64,000 bases of DNA from Cordilura impudica (GCA_963682025.1 OY821517.1:105220972-105284971); one strand, 5' to 3'; shown: positions 31,953 to 44,033, counted from the first letter of the stretch. Notes: generated by a model from the letters alone, not told the origin. Numbers and translations: made by a program.

Positions 31953-33000
31953 ATATATATATATATATATATATTTGTTCGTTTTAGTCCTGCAAGGAAA
32001 TATTAAAAGTTGATATATGTATATTATATATTAATTGACGACGTTGGAGCCAGACTGATCTACGGCACAAAAGTAAGTTTCTGAGAAAATTAAGGAAACG
32101 CGATACGCGGTGTTGTGAGATACCTATGGGGTTTTTATTATTATAGTAATAAATAGTTATAAATAGTAATAAATAGTTATTTGTATTGAAGTCACATAAA
32201 GTTAGACACTCGCTATGATAGTACTCTAGATATGTGATGATAAATATTTACTTTGTTTGATTCATTCGGTTCAAAAATAAATACAAAAAAAGGAAAAAAC
32301 AAGAAAAGCAGAAGCCAAATATATGGTGTCGATCTTATCTGGATAGTTCTTTTTGTGCGGATATCATTAGTTACAAACAAACGCATAAATGATTTTATAT
32401 ATAAAGACATATACGACTCAGAAAGCGATTTGAATCGATCGATCGAGGTAAAATATTTTTGGTTGTAACACCATCGCCTTGAAGCGATCATAACCTGGCC
32501 ATAAAGTAAAAATACACAAGATTAGTCAGAATCTGAACAGTTTTCTAAATAAAAAAGTGAATCGGAAGGTTCTGTCTACAAGAAACAAAAATAAATTATA
32601 ATTTACTTTTGATTTAAAATACTATATATATCGTACGTAAATTGCTTACTAGGTTAGATGCTAGTTTATGCAAACAGTTTGCAGGAATACAAACATGCGG
32701 TATTCGAGAGTACGTTTGAGTGCATTTAGTTAAATGCGACAATACAGATTAATCGATATTTTATACTCTTGTAGATATATCTTTGCGATATCATTAAATC
32801 TAGTAATCAATTTGTAAAAGTAGAAGCTATGCATGTTAAATGAATTTAAGTTTGTGGGATTCTTACATTTAATGTAGAAGTCCCATATCTTATATTTCGA
32901 AACTGTTATAAAATACTTTGTTAATATTTTAAAAATATAATCAAATATCATTTGATTTCTTATTTTGATATAAAAGAAAATTATATAAATAAATTTAGTC
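31953..33000. other. AT-rich DNA with a family B tail fragment
   Basis: About 32400-32465 matches the 3' end of family B (CTCAGAAAGCG, ATCGATCGATCG, TAAAATATTTTTGGTTG). Otherwise no gene was seen. Confidence 0.5.
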
Positions 33001-33004
33001 AGAA

Positions 33005-33461
33005 TTGATTTTGAAAAACAATAAAGAAACAAGACTACCAGCATATCTAAATTTTGGTCGAGAATTACGTACTCATGTAGAAATTTCACATGATTTATCC
33101 AAAATAATGTATAATGATAATTTTGTGGAAAAATTGATTCCTCAGTTGAATGCATTTGAAGAGGTGTTGAAGAGAGTTCAGAGCAATGACTTTAACAGAC
33201 GAATAAATGACGTTAATTGCACTAATAAAAAGCGTGTCATTAGTTATAAGTATGAAATTGGGAATTTAGTTTGGGTTACGACACATGTTCTAAGTATTGG
33301 GGCTAAGAATATTACTTCCAAATTTATACCAAAAAGGTATAAACAGTGAGTCTATTGGCACTTATCATTCAACCGCCTTGACACTTGTGCATAGTAATTC
33401 GAATCAAATAAAACCATTATATCCTATTAGAAAACGAGGTCGCCCTCGAAAACTATCTTTA
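33005..33461 (+). pseudogene. LTR-retrotransposon integrase C-terminus
   Basis: The tail of a pol polyprotein. The first frame has LPAYLNFGRELRTHVEI (the integrase core end, normally P-A-x-L-x-F-G-R-E), VISYKYEIGNLVWVTTHVLS, and ITSKFIPKRYKQ. A frameshift near 33345 leads to GTYHSTALTLVHSNS and KRGRPRKLSLL. The order FGREL, GxxVWV, KFxPKR, GRPRK suggests a Ty3/gypsy-type element. No LTR was found. A Helitron at 33462 cuts it off downstream. Confidence 0.7.
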
Positions 33462-33828
33462 CTAACAGATTCCAGCCCTCGAAATTCCAGTGCAAATTCT
33501 CTTTTTTCATTAAATAAAGACCCTAAAAGTATGCTAATCAATTATAGCCAATTTACATATCAACACACAAAACAAACTCATTTTTATTACAAACACATTA
33601 ACAAATTTAATAAACACACACACAGCATTGTATAATTTTATGTATGCGTTAGTAGCAACTTTTAATGCAATTTACTCAAAATAAAGGAAAAAATTTAAAA
33701 ATCTGTAAATCTGCAAATCAGCTAAAAAGAAATACTTTTCAAATAATATACGTTTGGTCAAAATCGGGATAAAACGGTAGAAGTAAACATCAGACACAAG
33801 AAATCGCCTAGCATTTTAATATTATAGA
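33462..33828 (-). mobile_element. Non-autonomous Helitron copy
   Basis: 367 bp, reverse orientation. On the minus strand it starts TCTATAATATTAAAATGC and ends CTGTTAG before T. The 3' hairpin has one arm changed (CTCGAAATTCCAG). Confidence 0.83.
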
Positions 33829-33939
33829 TATACTAATTAATATAATTATTAACAATTATTATTATTAAAGTTAATACTAATACACATTTATAATATTAAT
33901 ATATTTTCGTTAATCACTGACTCACTGACAAACTGACTG

Positions 33940-34360
33940 ATTCTACAACGCTACCAATCTAAAACCCTTAGAATGATTGTTAAAACTTCTTGGTTTGTAG
34001 CCAATAAAACCATTCAGAAAGACTTACACATACCAAAAATAAAGGTGAAATCAAAAGCTTTAGCTCTGGGCATCTTGAAGGACTGACTAATCACTCAAAC
34101 TCACTCGCTATTAGTCTACTAGATGATAGTGAATAGGTAAACATACTTAAGATCTATCTACTTACATAGCAGTAAAACAGATGTAAATATAATTTTATAA
34201 AATAGATCAAGTTTTATATAAGTTATGCTCGTACATTTTGTACGTATTCATGAACGTTTTAACCTCAGTGCAGGTTAAAACTTATATAATTAATTAGTTT
34301 TCAATTAACTTGCCTATTGTTGTTAAATAGATTGTAAATAAAGAACTTGCAATTTTAAAT
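33940..34360 (+). pseudogene. Jockey-like LINE C-terminus and 3' UTR
   Basis: It reads LQRYQSKTLRMIVKTSWF, then QKDLHIPKIKVKSKALAL, then SLLDDSE after a stop. These match the end of the Jockey fragments in the palindrome (EILQRYQSKTLRMM, LLDDSE), but the sequence differs, so it is a separate insertion or subfamily. The 3' UTR ends TTGTTAAATAGATTGTAAAT, shared with the palindrome copies. Truncated at the 5' side. Confidence 0.75.
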
Positions 34361-34689
34361 TCAGGTTCGTCTACCGGCATAAAAATCTACAAAGGGATTT
34401 TCGAAAATTAGAATATTGAGGTTTATCCCCTGGGCAAAAAGGGAAAAATTGTACCTTTTGCATCTGTTTAACAAACGAATCTCGGAATATGAAATTTAGT
34501 ATGAAGATGCCACCAGGGAAATAAACATCGGCCCAGACGTATTTTTTTTTTTTTTAATTCGACAGTTTAGTTTATAGGGTAACAGCGGCCAAAACGATGA
34601 ATTCTCACCAATCGTACCTTTGTAATATAATAATCTAGAAATATGAAATTTAATTTATAGATTCCACCAGAGCCTTCAGAAGAACCTTT
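34361..34689. repeat. Weak direct repeat
   Basis: AATATGAAATTTAGTATGAAG near 34490 and AATATGAAATTTAATTTATAG near 34638, each followed by a CCACCAG block, form a diverged direct repeat about 145 bp apart. No gene. Confidence 0.45.
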
Positions 34690-35960
34690 TCTTGATACAG
34701 TAACTTTTCTTAGAAAATTACAGTTTCTTAAAAAAGAAAATTATCTTAAACAAATACATTTTCTGACACAACTAAGAAAATTATAGTCGGTCTGGACCAA
34801 CGATACCCAATACCATACGTTTAGAGTCGAAATAATTAGATATAGAAAAGAAGCATAGACCAAATTTGAGTTACATTGTTATTAATTTTGTTGCATACGA
34901 ATATGAAAAATGTATATCGGATGCTATATTTATATGGGGACTAGGTCGAAAAATGGACCGTTCCTGACCATATTTGGTACTTTTACAAAAAAATTTGAGA
35001 AAAATCTGTGCAATATTTTTGTTTTTTGAAAGATTTAAGTGAAGATTGGGAATTAGCTTCATATGGGCTTACTTACACAAACCCAATTTGACCGAGATCT
35101 ATATGATAATTTGGATATTGTGGCAATTTAAGTCGATCTCATATGGGCCATTTGTATGGGGACTAGGTATGAACATGAACCGATTTTCACCAATTTCAAT
35201 AGCGTTCATGGCCGATAGAAGCTTAATACAAAATTTCAACAAAATATATTCGTATTTGCGTCCTATAGTTTGATTAGAAGGTTTACATGAACACACAGAC
35301 GGACGGACATCGCTAAATCGACTCAGAAAGTGATTCCGAGTCGATCGCATAATAAAAGTTGGGTCTAGGTCAAATATTTTTGGTAGTTACAAACATCAGC
35401 AAAAAGTCACATAACCACATAGTGGTATATGGTATAAAATTGTACATTTTCTTAAAGGAGTATCTTTTCCCTAAAAGAGTATATTTTCTTAAAAAAAAGT
35501 ACATATTCTTATAAAAGTATCTTTTCTTAAAAAAAGATTATTGTCTTAAAAAGAACTTTTCTTAACAAAGTACCCTTTTTCAAAAAAGTAATTTTTCTTA
35601 ACAAGTAGCCTTTCTTAAAAGAGTACATTTGCTTAAAAAACTATATTTTCTTGAAGATGTACCTTTTCTTAAAAAATACATATTCTTAAAGTGACTTTTC
35701 TTAAAAAAGTATACATAGCTTTTTAAAAAGACCTTTTCTTAAAAAAGTACAATTTCTCAAAATAGTACTTTTTCTCAAAATACCACCCTTTCTTAACAAG
35801 TGCCTTTTCTTAATAAAATTAATTTACTTTTCATATTCTTAAAAAAAACTTTTTCTTAAAAAGAAAAAAATGCTTTTCTTAAAAATGTATATTTTCTTTA
35901 GAAAGAACATTTTTGCCTAAAAACTACATTCTTTCAAATATAATTTTGGGTTTCAAATGC
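34690..35960 (+). repeat. Minisatellite of about 20-bp units, interrupted
   Basis: Degenerate units of the type TTTTCTTAAAAAAGTACC run from about 34700 to 34767 and again from 35440 to about 35955, some 25-30 units. A family B element fills 34768-35438. No coding potential. Confidence 0.85.
34768..35438 (+). mobile_element. Mini-me-like repeat, family B, copy 2
   Basis: It has AAGAAAATTATAGTCGG at the start, GATACCCAATACC, the shared middle block with GAAGATTGGGAATTAGC, a short GACGGACGGAC repeat, and GGGTCTAGGTCAAATATTTT at the 3' end. It is inserted in the minisatellite. Confidence 0.75.
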
Positions 35961-37383
35961 TAACTAAATCGCACATCAGTTTATATATAAACTTCCTACG
36001 TTTTAAATTATTAATAAAAAATTTAGTAAAATCTTTTGAATTACGAACTTTTTACCATTGATAACTTTGGAATTATACTGGGTTTTCACAAAACTTGGGA
36101 AATGTTTCTTCTTAAATTTCTTTTGTTTACAACGAAGAAAGCACACGTTTTATTACCCCCATAAAATTTCTTAAAGGCAATAGACCTTAAATAAATTTAA
36201 TAAAACTAAGAAACTTTCTTAAAAGCAAAAAAAAATATATAAATAAATAATTAGCTAAGTTAATTTATTTCATATTTTCGCAGTATGACAGTTTGCATTT
36301 TTGGTGTGCGCAAACTTTTTGAAATAAGTGTAAATAAATTCTTATAAGATAGATTTTATACAACAAAACACAACTTTTAAAGGAATGGTTTAACATAATA
36401 ATTTGTTAAATGAACTTATATTCATTTTTGTCAATAAAGTTATAAATTAATAATGTTACATAAAACTCTTACTTTTAAAATATTTGCATAATCGGAAATT
36501 TTATTTTCCAGAATTTATCAAAAACTATTTGATGTAGAAATCTGAATTTATTCGTATGTGTCTGCATGAAGTGTATTACGTTTCATTTACTCTACAGAAT
36601 TCATATCAATAGAGGAAATCGTTTTTGTGGCTAGCGTGACTCTTGTGTTATAATTATGAATGGGTTGTTAAATTTACTGGTGGTTCCACTGATATCATCG
36701 TCACAATATATAAGTAAACAAATAGCAGCAACAAAATTTCTAACCATCTAATCAGAAATTGAAAAGATTATTTTCTTTAGTTAGTTAGTTAAATAAATCT
36801 AGAATAATTGAAATAGTTACTTAAAATTTAATAAATACGAGATCAAAGAATTTCAATAATGTATTCACTAAATAAAAGAAAATTTTTATAGTTCCTATTT
36901 CAAAATTAGCGAGAAAGCAAATGATTACCTTAGTCAAAGTTCTGACAGAAATTTTCTTAGAAAAGCAAAAACAGTATAAATGAATTCAACTCAACGTCTT
37001 AGCAATTAAGATGACATTTCAACTTGACTCATACAAATTTAAATTGATATTGAAAATTTATGTATATATATAGTTCTTTGTGATATAATTAAATTATTAA
37101 TGCATGAAATGGAAAATTATGCACAGTTTTAATATTTAATGTAATACAACAATAATGAAAAACTACAAGTATTCATTTCAGATTTAAAACAAATCATCTT
37201 GGCTGTAGTCATGCCTTCAAATTATGTTTGTTTGATATTTTGAATAAAATAGATATTAATAATAAACAGAAATTATTACTTACAATGATTGAAATTACTT
37301 ATATAACATTAAATAACATATTTTAAAATTGAAAATCGAAAAAATAAGAGAAAGGAGAATGATATACTATGGAACTGTAAGAA
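35961..37383. other. Unannotated AT-rich DNA
   Basis: No gene or repeat was recognised. Confidence 0.5.
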
Positions 37384-38030
37384 TACACACAAATAAGAAA
37401 ATTATATTCGTTCGTACCCATGCGTTTAAAGAAACTAATTAGATAAAGAAAATAAGCATAAACCAAATTTGAGTAGCATTATTAATTTGTTTTTGCCCTC
37501 GGAATAAATCGAAAAGTGGACCCCAGCTGAGTATATTTGGTAAATTCACTTATTTTTCGGTAAAAACATGTAAAAACCGAATTTGAGAAAAAATCTGTGC
37601 AATATTTTTGATTTTTGATAGATTTAAGTGAAGATCGGGAAGCAGCTTTATATGGTGGCTCTAACTGAGAATTGTTCTACAGGGTTTTTTTTTGGACCAC
37701 CATTTAATGGGCGTAATACGCAGACATAAATCTAATTTGATGTTTTAAATCTTATAGCAATTTAGGTCGATCTCATAGCCGTCATTGGGAACTAGGTCTG
37801 AAAATTCACTGATTTTCACCAGTTTCACTAGCACTCTATGCCCGATAAAAACTTACATAACAAATATCATCAAAATATAGGTAAATTTACGATCTGTAGT
37901 TTGATTACAAGGATTACCTTGAAACATACACGGACGGATATACAGACGAAGTCGCTAAATCGACAAGAATGTGATGCTGGTATAATAAAAGGTGGGTCTA
38001 GGTCAACGCTAAGCACGTAGTGAGGGTATA
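37384..38030 (+). mobile_element. Mini-me-like repeat, family B, copy 3
   Basis: A diverged copy: ATAAGAAAATTATATTCG start, ACCAAATTTGAGTAGCATT, GAAGATCGGGAAGCAGC, and GGTGGGTCTAGGTCAA near the end with only a short GGACGGA repeat. Confidence 0.7.
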
Positions 38031-38824
38031 AAAAGTGTCTTTAAAAAACTGATATTTTTTAAATATCCTTGAGTTTCTGAGTTTTTATATTTTGAGCAAT
38101 AAAAAGAAATTTTTTTGTTCTTAAGCGAAACTTTAAGATCTTGAAAAAATTTTTTTTCACAGCAAATATCAAGTTTGTCTTTAGAGTTTTTCTTAGGATT
38201 TGTTTAGCACAGCCCAAAGATTATCTATCAACCGCAACTCTGGTAAGTAACTTTAATACAAATTTAATCGTTGTCAAATCTAGCCAGAATATTTGAACTT
38301 GTGTATTCTTTTTACACATTTCGTTATGTAAGCCGTATAATATTGTTACCTTGGCAGTTGACTTGATATATGATTCATCGACCATTATGATTAACATTGT
38401 TAACCGGTTAAGAATTATTCGATTAATCGATAAAAAAAAAAGAATAGTTTTGAATCGCACAATTTAAAAATGTTAATGTGTGTCTATCTATTAATCGGAT
38501 AAATCGAATAATACGCTTAAAACAAAAAAGTTATATTTCGGAAGAACTATACTCTGGACGATTTTCGCGGTCATTGTCTGGTGGTTGAGTAGTTCTAAGT
38601 CAGGGTAAAAGTAATAGACCAGTATAGTAACTATAACTAAAGAACCATTCTTAAGCTTAGCTAAATAATTTTTATTAATATATCCATGTAGATAATAGAA
38701 TAAAAATACCGATGTGTTTTATTTAATATTAAAAATAGTACTGATACGTACACACCTATTCTATTCTACTAATATATAATAATCATACACCATCATACAC
38801 CCTGAATATGTTGTGTTCAAATAA
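38031..38824. other. AT-rich DNA with dispersed repeat copy 3
   Basis: The third 70-bp repeat copy lies at 38569-38630 (GGTCATTGTCTGGTGG, CAGTATAGTAA). Nothing else was recognised. Confidence 0.55.
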
Positions 38825-39426
38825 CACTGTCCAACAAATTAAGACTTTTTGAATGGAACAGAATAGCGACCCCATAATTCTGAAAGGGTATGTCGAGTAG
38901 CTCATTTTTGTAGAACAAACTTATGGTCCAGCACGTCTGAGTATTTTTTTACAGTTGGTCAAAGTTTTCATTTTTTGGTCGAAGGGAGCATTTTACTTTA
39001 TGAAAACAATGCTGTAAGTTAATGTCTGAGAGAATTCTTACGGCCAGAGTTGTATTGTGGAATTGTATGAGGATTATTTTTGTGGAAGATCTTAACCCTC
39101 TAACTGGTCTCTTTAAGGGTCAATTTGACCCTTTTTTTCGAGAAAATCAAAAAATATCCTTTAAAAAAGGACATTTAAGGATTAAAATATTCTACGAAAA
39201 TGTTTGCCGAAAAATTTCAGTGGGTGTCAGCAAAGACACCATTGTTGTAAATAAAGCTCTTTACGATTAATTGGCAAAATTACACGCCAATTTCTATAAA
39301 AAAATTATAATTTTGTTTTAATACTGGTTTATTATAGTATGTACATATTTATTTTTTTGCTTAAAATTTTCGAGTAAAAGGGAATTGGGAAATAGCAGTA
39401 GTATGACAATGGATTAAAGATTAAAC

Positions 39427-41128
39427 TTAATACGCTTTCCTGCATTTAGCTTGACGTAAATGTTCCGATGGGTCAAGGTTTCTGTACAAGCCCCATACGT
39501 ATTCAGCAAGCATTACACTTTGGGATTTCCCTTTGAATCTTTCTTCCAATACCTTTATATCCTGATGAAACCTTTCATCTGAAACCGCTCCAAGGTTTTC
39601 TTTAAAAAAATTGAGATGAGAGTGCAGAAAATGCAGCTTTAGTGACATCTTAACGCCAATATTGTTAAAACCGATTAGCATGCTTTCAATATTTTCTTTT
39701 TGTGCTTTTGAGTTTCCAAGGAATTCTGATATAACCAGCTGCATATCCGACAGATGACCATAAAATTCTTCATCTTGTAATAATTTTCTTATATCGGGTC
39801 CAACGAGCATTCCTAGAAAAGGTAATTTACATTGAATGAAATAAATTATTTCTTAAAACCGTATGTTACCTTCTTTTAATTTTGCTGCAGAAAATCTGGG
39901 AAAAATTGTTTGAATGCGTTTGAAAGCATTTCCTTGTGTATTTAAGCTTTTAATAAAATTTTTCACCACGCCCAACTTAATATGCAGCGGTGGAAGTATG
40001 ACCTTATCTTTTGGGACAAGGGATTCATGGATTACATTTAAGTCACCAATAATATTTTCTTTACGTTCTTCGAAATATTTAATATGATAATGGCTGCTGG
40101 TAGCACGTGGATCCCATTTACAAAGAAAGCACATATATTTTGTGTATCCTGTTTGCATTCCAGTCAATATTGCAATCATTTTGAAGTCTGCGCATATTTC
40201 CCATTTATATTTATAGTATTCAATTTTATTTAAGAGATTTGAAATATTTGCGTATGTTTCCTCCTTTTTTGTGGAATACGCAACCGGTATTGATGGATGC
40301 TGATTTCCATTGTGCAGTAAAATTGATTTTAAGCTGTGTTTTGAACTATCTATAAATAGTCGCCAAGCGGAAGAGTCCAGTGGAAGCTTTAGATATTTTA
40401 GAACCTCTTCAATACTGCAACAGTATACAAGTTCTTCTGATTTTTTAAAATAACTTTTCAGATCGGCGTGTCTTTTTCTTGGAAATGTAACTTTTACATC
40501 GCCTTTTATCAAATTCCTGTTTTTCAATCTGGAACATAATATTTCAGCTTTCTCTTTTGTTAGTCCTAAATCTCTTACAAGATCTTCAAAATAAGCTTGG
40601 TCTACCAAATTAGGACATATGTTTAAACCATCAAGAGGCAAGTAACTTATATCTAATATGTTTTCAACCGCCGCTGTTATTTCTGTATTGGCGACTGTCA
40701 TATTGGCCGAAAATGTATGTGTAGGCGGTTGAGACACCGGAACACCTTCACAGCGCACTTCTGGTAAAATGACATTATTTGTTGCTTCGTATGTCATTGT
40801 CGCGTAGTGCCTTTGGCTTCTACCAAATTTGTAATTTACGCAGAAATAGCATGTATCTGATTTGTGATCTTCAGGTTCAATCCATGTAATAGGCACAGAA
40901 AATGGCAGCGCCTTAGTACCGCCTTTGTACCAGGTCAAAAGACTACTTTCGCAAGTAGTTAGTACATACGGTTTTTGGTATCCAAGCTTCAGATAAAAAT
41001 CGTATTCCAAAGAAAAGAAAATATAGTTCTTCAATTGTAGGCAATATCTTTCTTCTGCTTTGATGGTGCGTAAAATGTCCACAAATAAAACAAAACCAAT
41101 CTCTTAATTTGCAAACAGAATCCGCCAT
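39427..41128 (-). CDS. Transposase-like protein, two exons, one frameshift
   Basis: Start ATG at 41126-41128 gives KLRDWFCFICGHFTHHQSR, a cysteine-bearing N-terminus. Near 40985-41010 the frame shifts by one, then continues as KPYVLTTCESSLLTWYKGG. Later come RLFIDSSKHS (candidate D, residue about 245 counting from the ATG-like codon at 41082), EICADFKMIAI (candidate D, about 299), KYMCFLCKWDPRA (a C-x-x-C pair) and PPLHIKLGVVKNF. A 57-nt intron (39813-39869, GT...CTTTTCTAG) joins KLKEG to MLVGPDIRKL. Exon 2 has LHFLHSHLNFF and SDERFHQDI (candidate E). The same protein pattern occurs in many arthropod genomes as an uncharacterised, transposon-linked family; RNase H-like DDE chemistry is my inference. 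Apart from the single frameshift no stop interrupts about 560 codons. Confidence 0.75.
39813..39869 (-). other. Spliceosomal intron of the transposase gene
   Basis: On the minus strand it begins GTAACATACGG and ends CCTTTTCTAG after a T-rich tract. Removal joins the frames as KLKEG|MLVGPD. The 57-nt length is typical for small fly introns. Confidence 0.85.
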
Positions 41129-42039
41129 GCTTATTTAAGCTTTAATTTTTTTTTTTATATTAATTTTAGTAAAAATCACACCCGATATGTACTGCTTAGT
41201 AGCTCAATTATGCTTGAATTTTTTCTTTTATTTTTTATTATTAATTTTAATAAATATCACACCCGATTTGTAAGTCACAGCTGACTAGACGCGAGAACTC
41301 AGTGTTTGGCCCGGCCGAACTTGACGGCGTTTTTACCTGTTTTGTATATGTTGGTGTATAATTTTACTAATTAAGCATAAAGAGCTTTATTTACAACAAT
41401 GGTGTCTTTGGTGACCCCCACTGAAATTTTTCTGCAAACATTTTCGTAGAATATTTTAATCCTTAAATGTCCTTTTTTAAAGGATATTTCTTGATTTTCT
41501 CGAAATAAGGGTCAAATTGACCCATAAAGAGACCAGTTAGAGGGTTAAGATCTTCCACAAAAATAATCCTCATACAATTCCACTATACAACTCTGACCAT
41601 AAGAATTCTCTCAGACATTAACTTACAGCATTTTTTTCATAAAGTAAAATGCTCCCTTCGACCAAAAAATGAAAACTTTGACCCACTGTAAAAAAATACT
41701 CAGACGTGCTGGACCATAAGTTTGTTCTACAAATATGATCTCTCAACATACCCTTTCAGAAATATAGGGTCGCTATTCTGTTCCAAAAATGCTGTTGGAC
41801 AGTGTAATTGACAACAAAAAGCGACACAATTATAATTTCTTGAAGACTTCATTCGATAGAATTAGTCCATCTGGGTTTGCTGAAGAATGAAATGAGCCTG
41901 CGAACTATAAACCGTTTGGAGTACTTTTATTCTGAGTTGTAATTTTTCACCCCCCTCAATAGCTGTTGCACTGTGTTACCAGTATTATTTTATGAATTTC
42001 ATTTAAATAAAAAATAAAAAAATATTGTAAAATATGATA

Positions 42040-42176
42040 AGCTGCTGCTTACCGATCTTCACTTTGATTTGCATATGTTTTTGCAAAAAATAAGTGACTT
42101 TAGCATATTTCCTCATATAACATCCGATATGAACTTCTTCAGATCTCCAGCCAAAAAAATTAGTAAAAATTCCGCT
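42040..42176 (-). mobile_element. Family B fragment
   Basis: On the minus strand it reads TCTGAGCGGAATTTTTAC, GGCTGGAGATCTGAAG, TTCATATCGGATG and GTGAAGATCGG, the middle part of family B. It is joined to a (TAAA)n tract at exactly the TTTGAGTGG position. Confidence 0.65.
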
Positions 42177-42254
42177 CAGATTTATTTATTTATTTTATTA
42201 TTATTCCTTTAAATTCCTAACAAATGAATTCCATTGAATTTTGTTTAAGGCTAT

Positions 42255-42853
42255 GGCCCTTATTATGAGTTGCATTCGATCTTCGATCTTCGCTGTCTAT
42301 CGAACATCGACTATCGAATGTCAAATTCATATTATGAGCTGGCAGCACGGTCAAAAATTTCGTTGTACAACGAATTTTCAATCGAAAACAATTTTGCTTT
42401 CGATGCTGGATGGCAGTTTGTAAAACTTCTTAAAAATATAAGTTGTAAATTATTTTAATTTCATGAGATTGATCTGTCTTGTGTGCATTGCCGCAGCAGT
42501 TCATCTGTAGTAGACAGCAATTCCATATACGCCTCCTTACAGTTGAAAATTTGCTATAAATCTGTAAACAAATGGTACCCTTGTTAAAACCTCGCATACT
42601 CACGTAGTGGAATCCATTTCCAAAATGTTGGAAGTATCTCTCATGACGAAGCATTCATCTTCATCAGACGATCATAGAACCATAATTCCATTTTAATAAG
42701 TAATTAATTTTTTTTTTATTGTGAATAATCCAATTGAGTGAAATTCACAATAGCGCTATTTTATCGAATGTGCACCATAATACCAAATGAAAATTCGTTC
42801 GATCAGTTAATTCGACCACAATCGAAAATCGAACGTTGCTCATAACAGGCACC
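42255..42853. mobile_element. Harbinger-like non-autonomous element, 599 bp
   Basis: The left end GGCCCTTATTATGAGTTGC and the right end, read on the other strand, GGTGCCTGTTATGAGCAAC are followed on both sides by a CGTTCGAT/CATTCGAT block. The terminal pattern recalls PIF/Harbinger, but a TWA duplication is not visible. No transposase; an internal 74-codon frame is probably chance. Confidence 0.6.
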
Positions 42854-42879
42854 AATAATTTTAATTTCATTAAATGTTT

Positions 42880-43402
42880 TTCCTGCTAGTCTAAGCTCTT
42901 TGTCAAGTTGTCGCCTCCAGGTACTTTTTGGACGTTCTCTCCCTTAGCTACCTTGAGAGTTGTACTCTAGAGCTATTTCGTCTGAAGGTTTTCTGACAGT
43001 GTGTCCGAGCCAATTATAGCAGCGCCTTTGGATTTCGTCGACAATGGGTGCTTGCCTTGTTATAAGTATACCAGAGCTCAGTGTTTCTGATGGTACGTGG
43101 CCAGAATACTCGAAGAATGCTATGTAAACATTTATTCATCAAGGCTTAAATCATGTTAACTTTGCCGCGGGAGGAGAGGTTCCATCTCGCTGCTGTTGAA
43201 CATCTTCGCTTTGGTGACGACCGGCACGTTTGACGATTTCCAAAAACGTTTTAGAGTCGCAAAAGCCCGCCTGGCTTTATTCAGGCGATTGTTTATATCC
43301 TCTTTACTGCCACTGCGGTGCACCGTTGGCGAAGATTATACTGCCCAAGTAACAAAAGCTCTCAACGTTTTCAATTGGCTCATCTCCACTCAGATTTGGT
43401 TT
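42880..43402 (-). pseudogene. RTE-like LINE, C-terminal fragment
   Basis: On the minus strand: LSGDEPIENVESFCYLGS near 43395-43345, INNRLNKARRAFATLK-type residues after a frameshift, KRFWKSSNVPVVTKAKMFNS near 43250-43190, RILRVFWPRTIRNTELW near 43110, RRCYNWLGHTVRKPSDEIAL near 43030-42965, and STWRRQLDKEL near 42900. The order ESFxYLGS, WPxxIxNxELW, WLGHTxRK is the RTE-type C-terminus also seen at 6960-7930, but the sequences differ. Several frameshifts and deletions. Confidence 0.75.
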
Positions 43403-43495
43403 ATGCTTATTTTCTATACCCAAATAGTTGGACCTACGACCAATTCTCTAAACGCATAGTATAGGGTATCGCATGGTCGGTCTAGATAGATCATA
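43403..43495 (-). mobile_element. Family B 5' end fragment
   Basis: On the minus strand: TCTAGACCGACCATGCGATA, CCCTATACTATGCG and TAGAAAATAAGCATAAACC. It passes directly into the RTE fragment at AAATCTGAGTGG. Confidence 0.7.
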
Positions 43496-43679
43496 ACTTT
43501 CTTAATTGTTTTTTAAATAACACATTTTTACTGTAATATTTGGAAATTTCTCTTCAGATAAGAATAAAAAAAATTTTATTGAAATTTATTTCAATTTCAG
43601 TTTTTCTGTTTATTTGTTTGAATTGTTTTTTGAATTTATTAAATGAAAATTAGGATGATTCGTGTTTATCATTTCTGTC

Positions 43680-44033
43680 TGAAATTTTAACACCTTTTAT
43701 CATTCTGTGGTCGGAGTACAAGGGGGTTTGAGCTGATTATTATATACATATCGGTGCAATTTGGCTTATAAACCCTGTGGGACCATTTACTGTCATAGTC
43801 CCCGTAAAAAGTTGCTTCCCGATCTTCACATAAATATATCAAAGGAGAAAAAATATTGCGTACATTTTTCTTAAATTTAGTTAATATTTGTTTTTGTGAA
43901 AAATAAGTGAATTTACCAAATATAGTCACTATCGGACCAATTTTCGACATAGTCCCCAAAAAAAAATATCATTCGATAAAAACTTTTTCATATTTGCGGC
44001 GAAAAATGTATAACAATGCCACTCAAATCTGGT
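43680..44033 (-). mobile_element. Family B middle fragment
   Basis: On the minus strand it starts AGATTTGAGTGGCATTG next to the LINE tail and continues through GTGAAGATCGGGAAGC and GGTTTATAAGCC. The 5' and 3' ends are absent. Confidence 0.7.

Larger units (their letters stand above)
38825..41804 (-). mobile_element. DNA transposon with about 440-bp TIRs and a split transposase gene
   Basis: A 2.98-kb element. The left end CACTGTCCAACA matches the right end read on the other strand (CACTGTCCAACAGC). TIRs span about 38825-39268 and 41378-41804, sharing GGAACAGAATAGCGACCC, CAGACGTGCTGGACCATAAG and GGGTCAAATTGACCC. TAA lies on each side (38822-38824, 41805-41807), fitting a 3-bp duplication. The gene is on the minus strand. 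The CACTG start with a 3-bp duplication is compatible with CACTA-like elements, but the protein does not look like a CACTA transposase to me. Confidence 0.85.

Noticed and set aside
32213..32491. Overlapping 70-90-codon frames on both strands
   Set aside because: They overlap a family B tail and AT-rich sequence, and no motif or domain is visible.
35440..35960. Regularly spaced short repeats resembling a CRISPR array
   Set aside because: Units are contiguous, degenerate and AT-rich without unique spacers, and the DNA is eukaryotic; it is a minisatellite.
38221..38460. A 79-codon minus-strand frame containing MVDESYIKS
   Set aside because: The DES triplet briefly suggested a transposase fragment, but no neighbouring motif of any family follows.
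42255..42853. TWA target duplication for the 599-bp Harbinger-like element
   Set aside because: The left flank ends TAT and the right flank begins AAT, so no duplication can be claimed.
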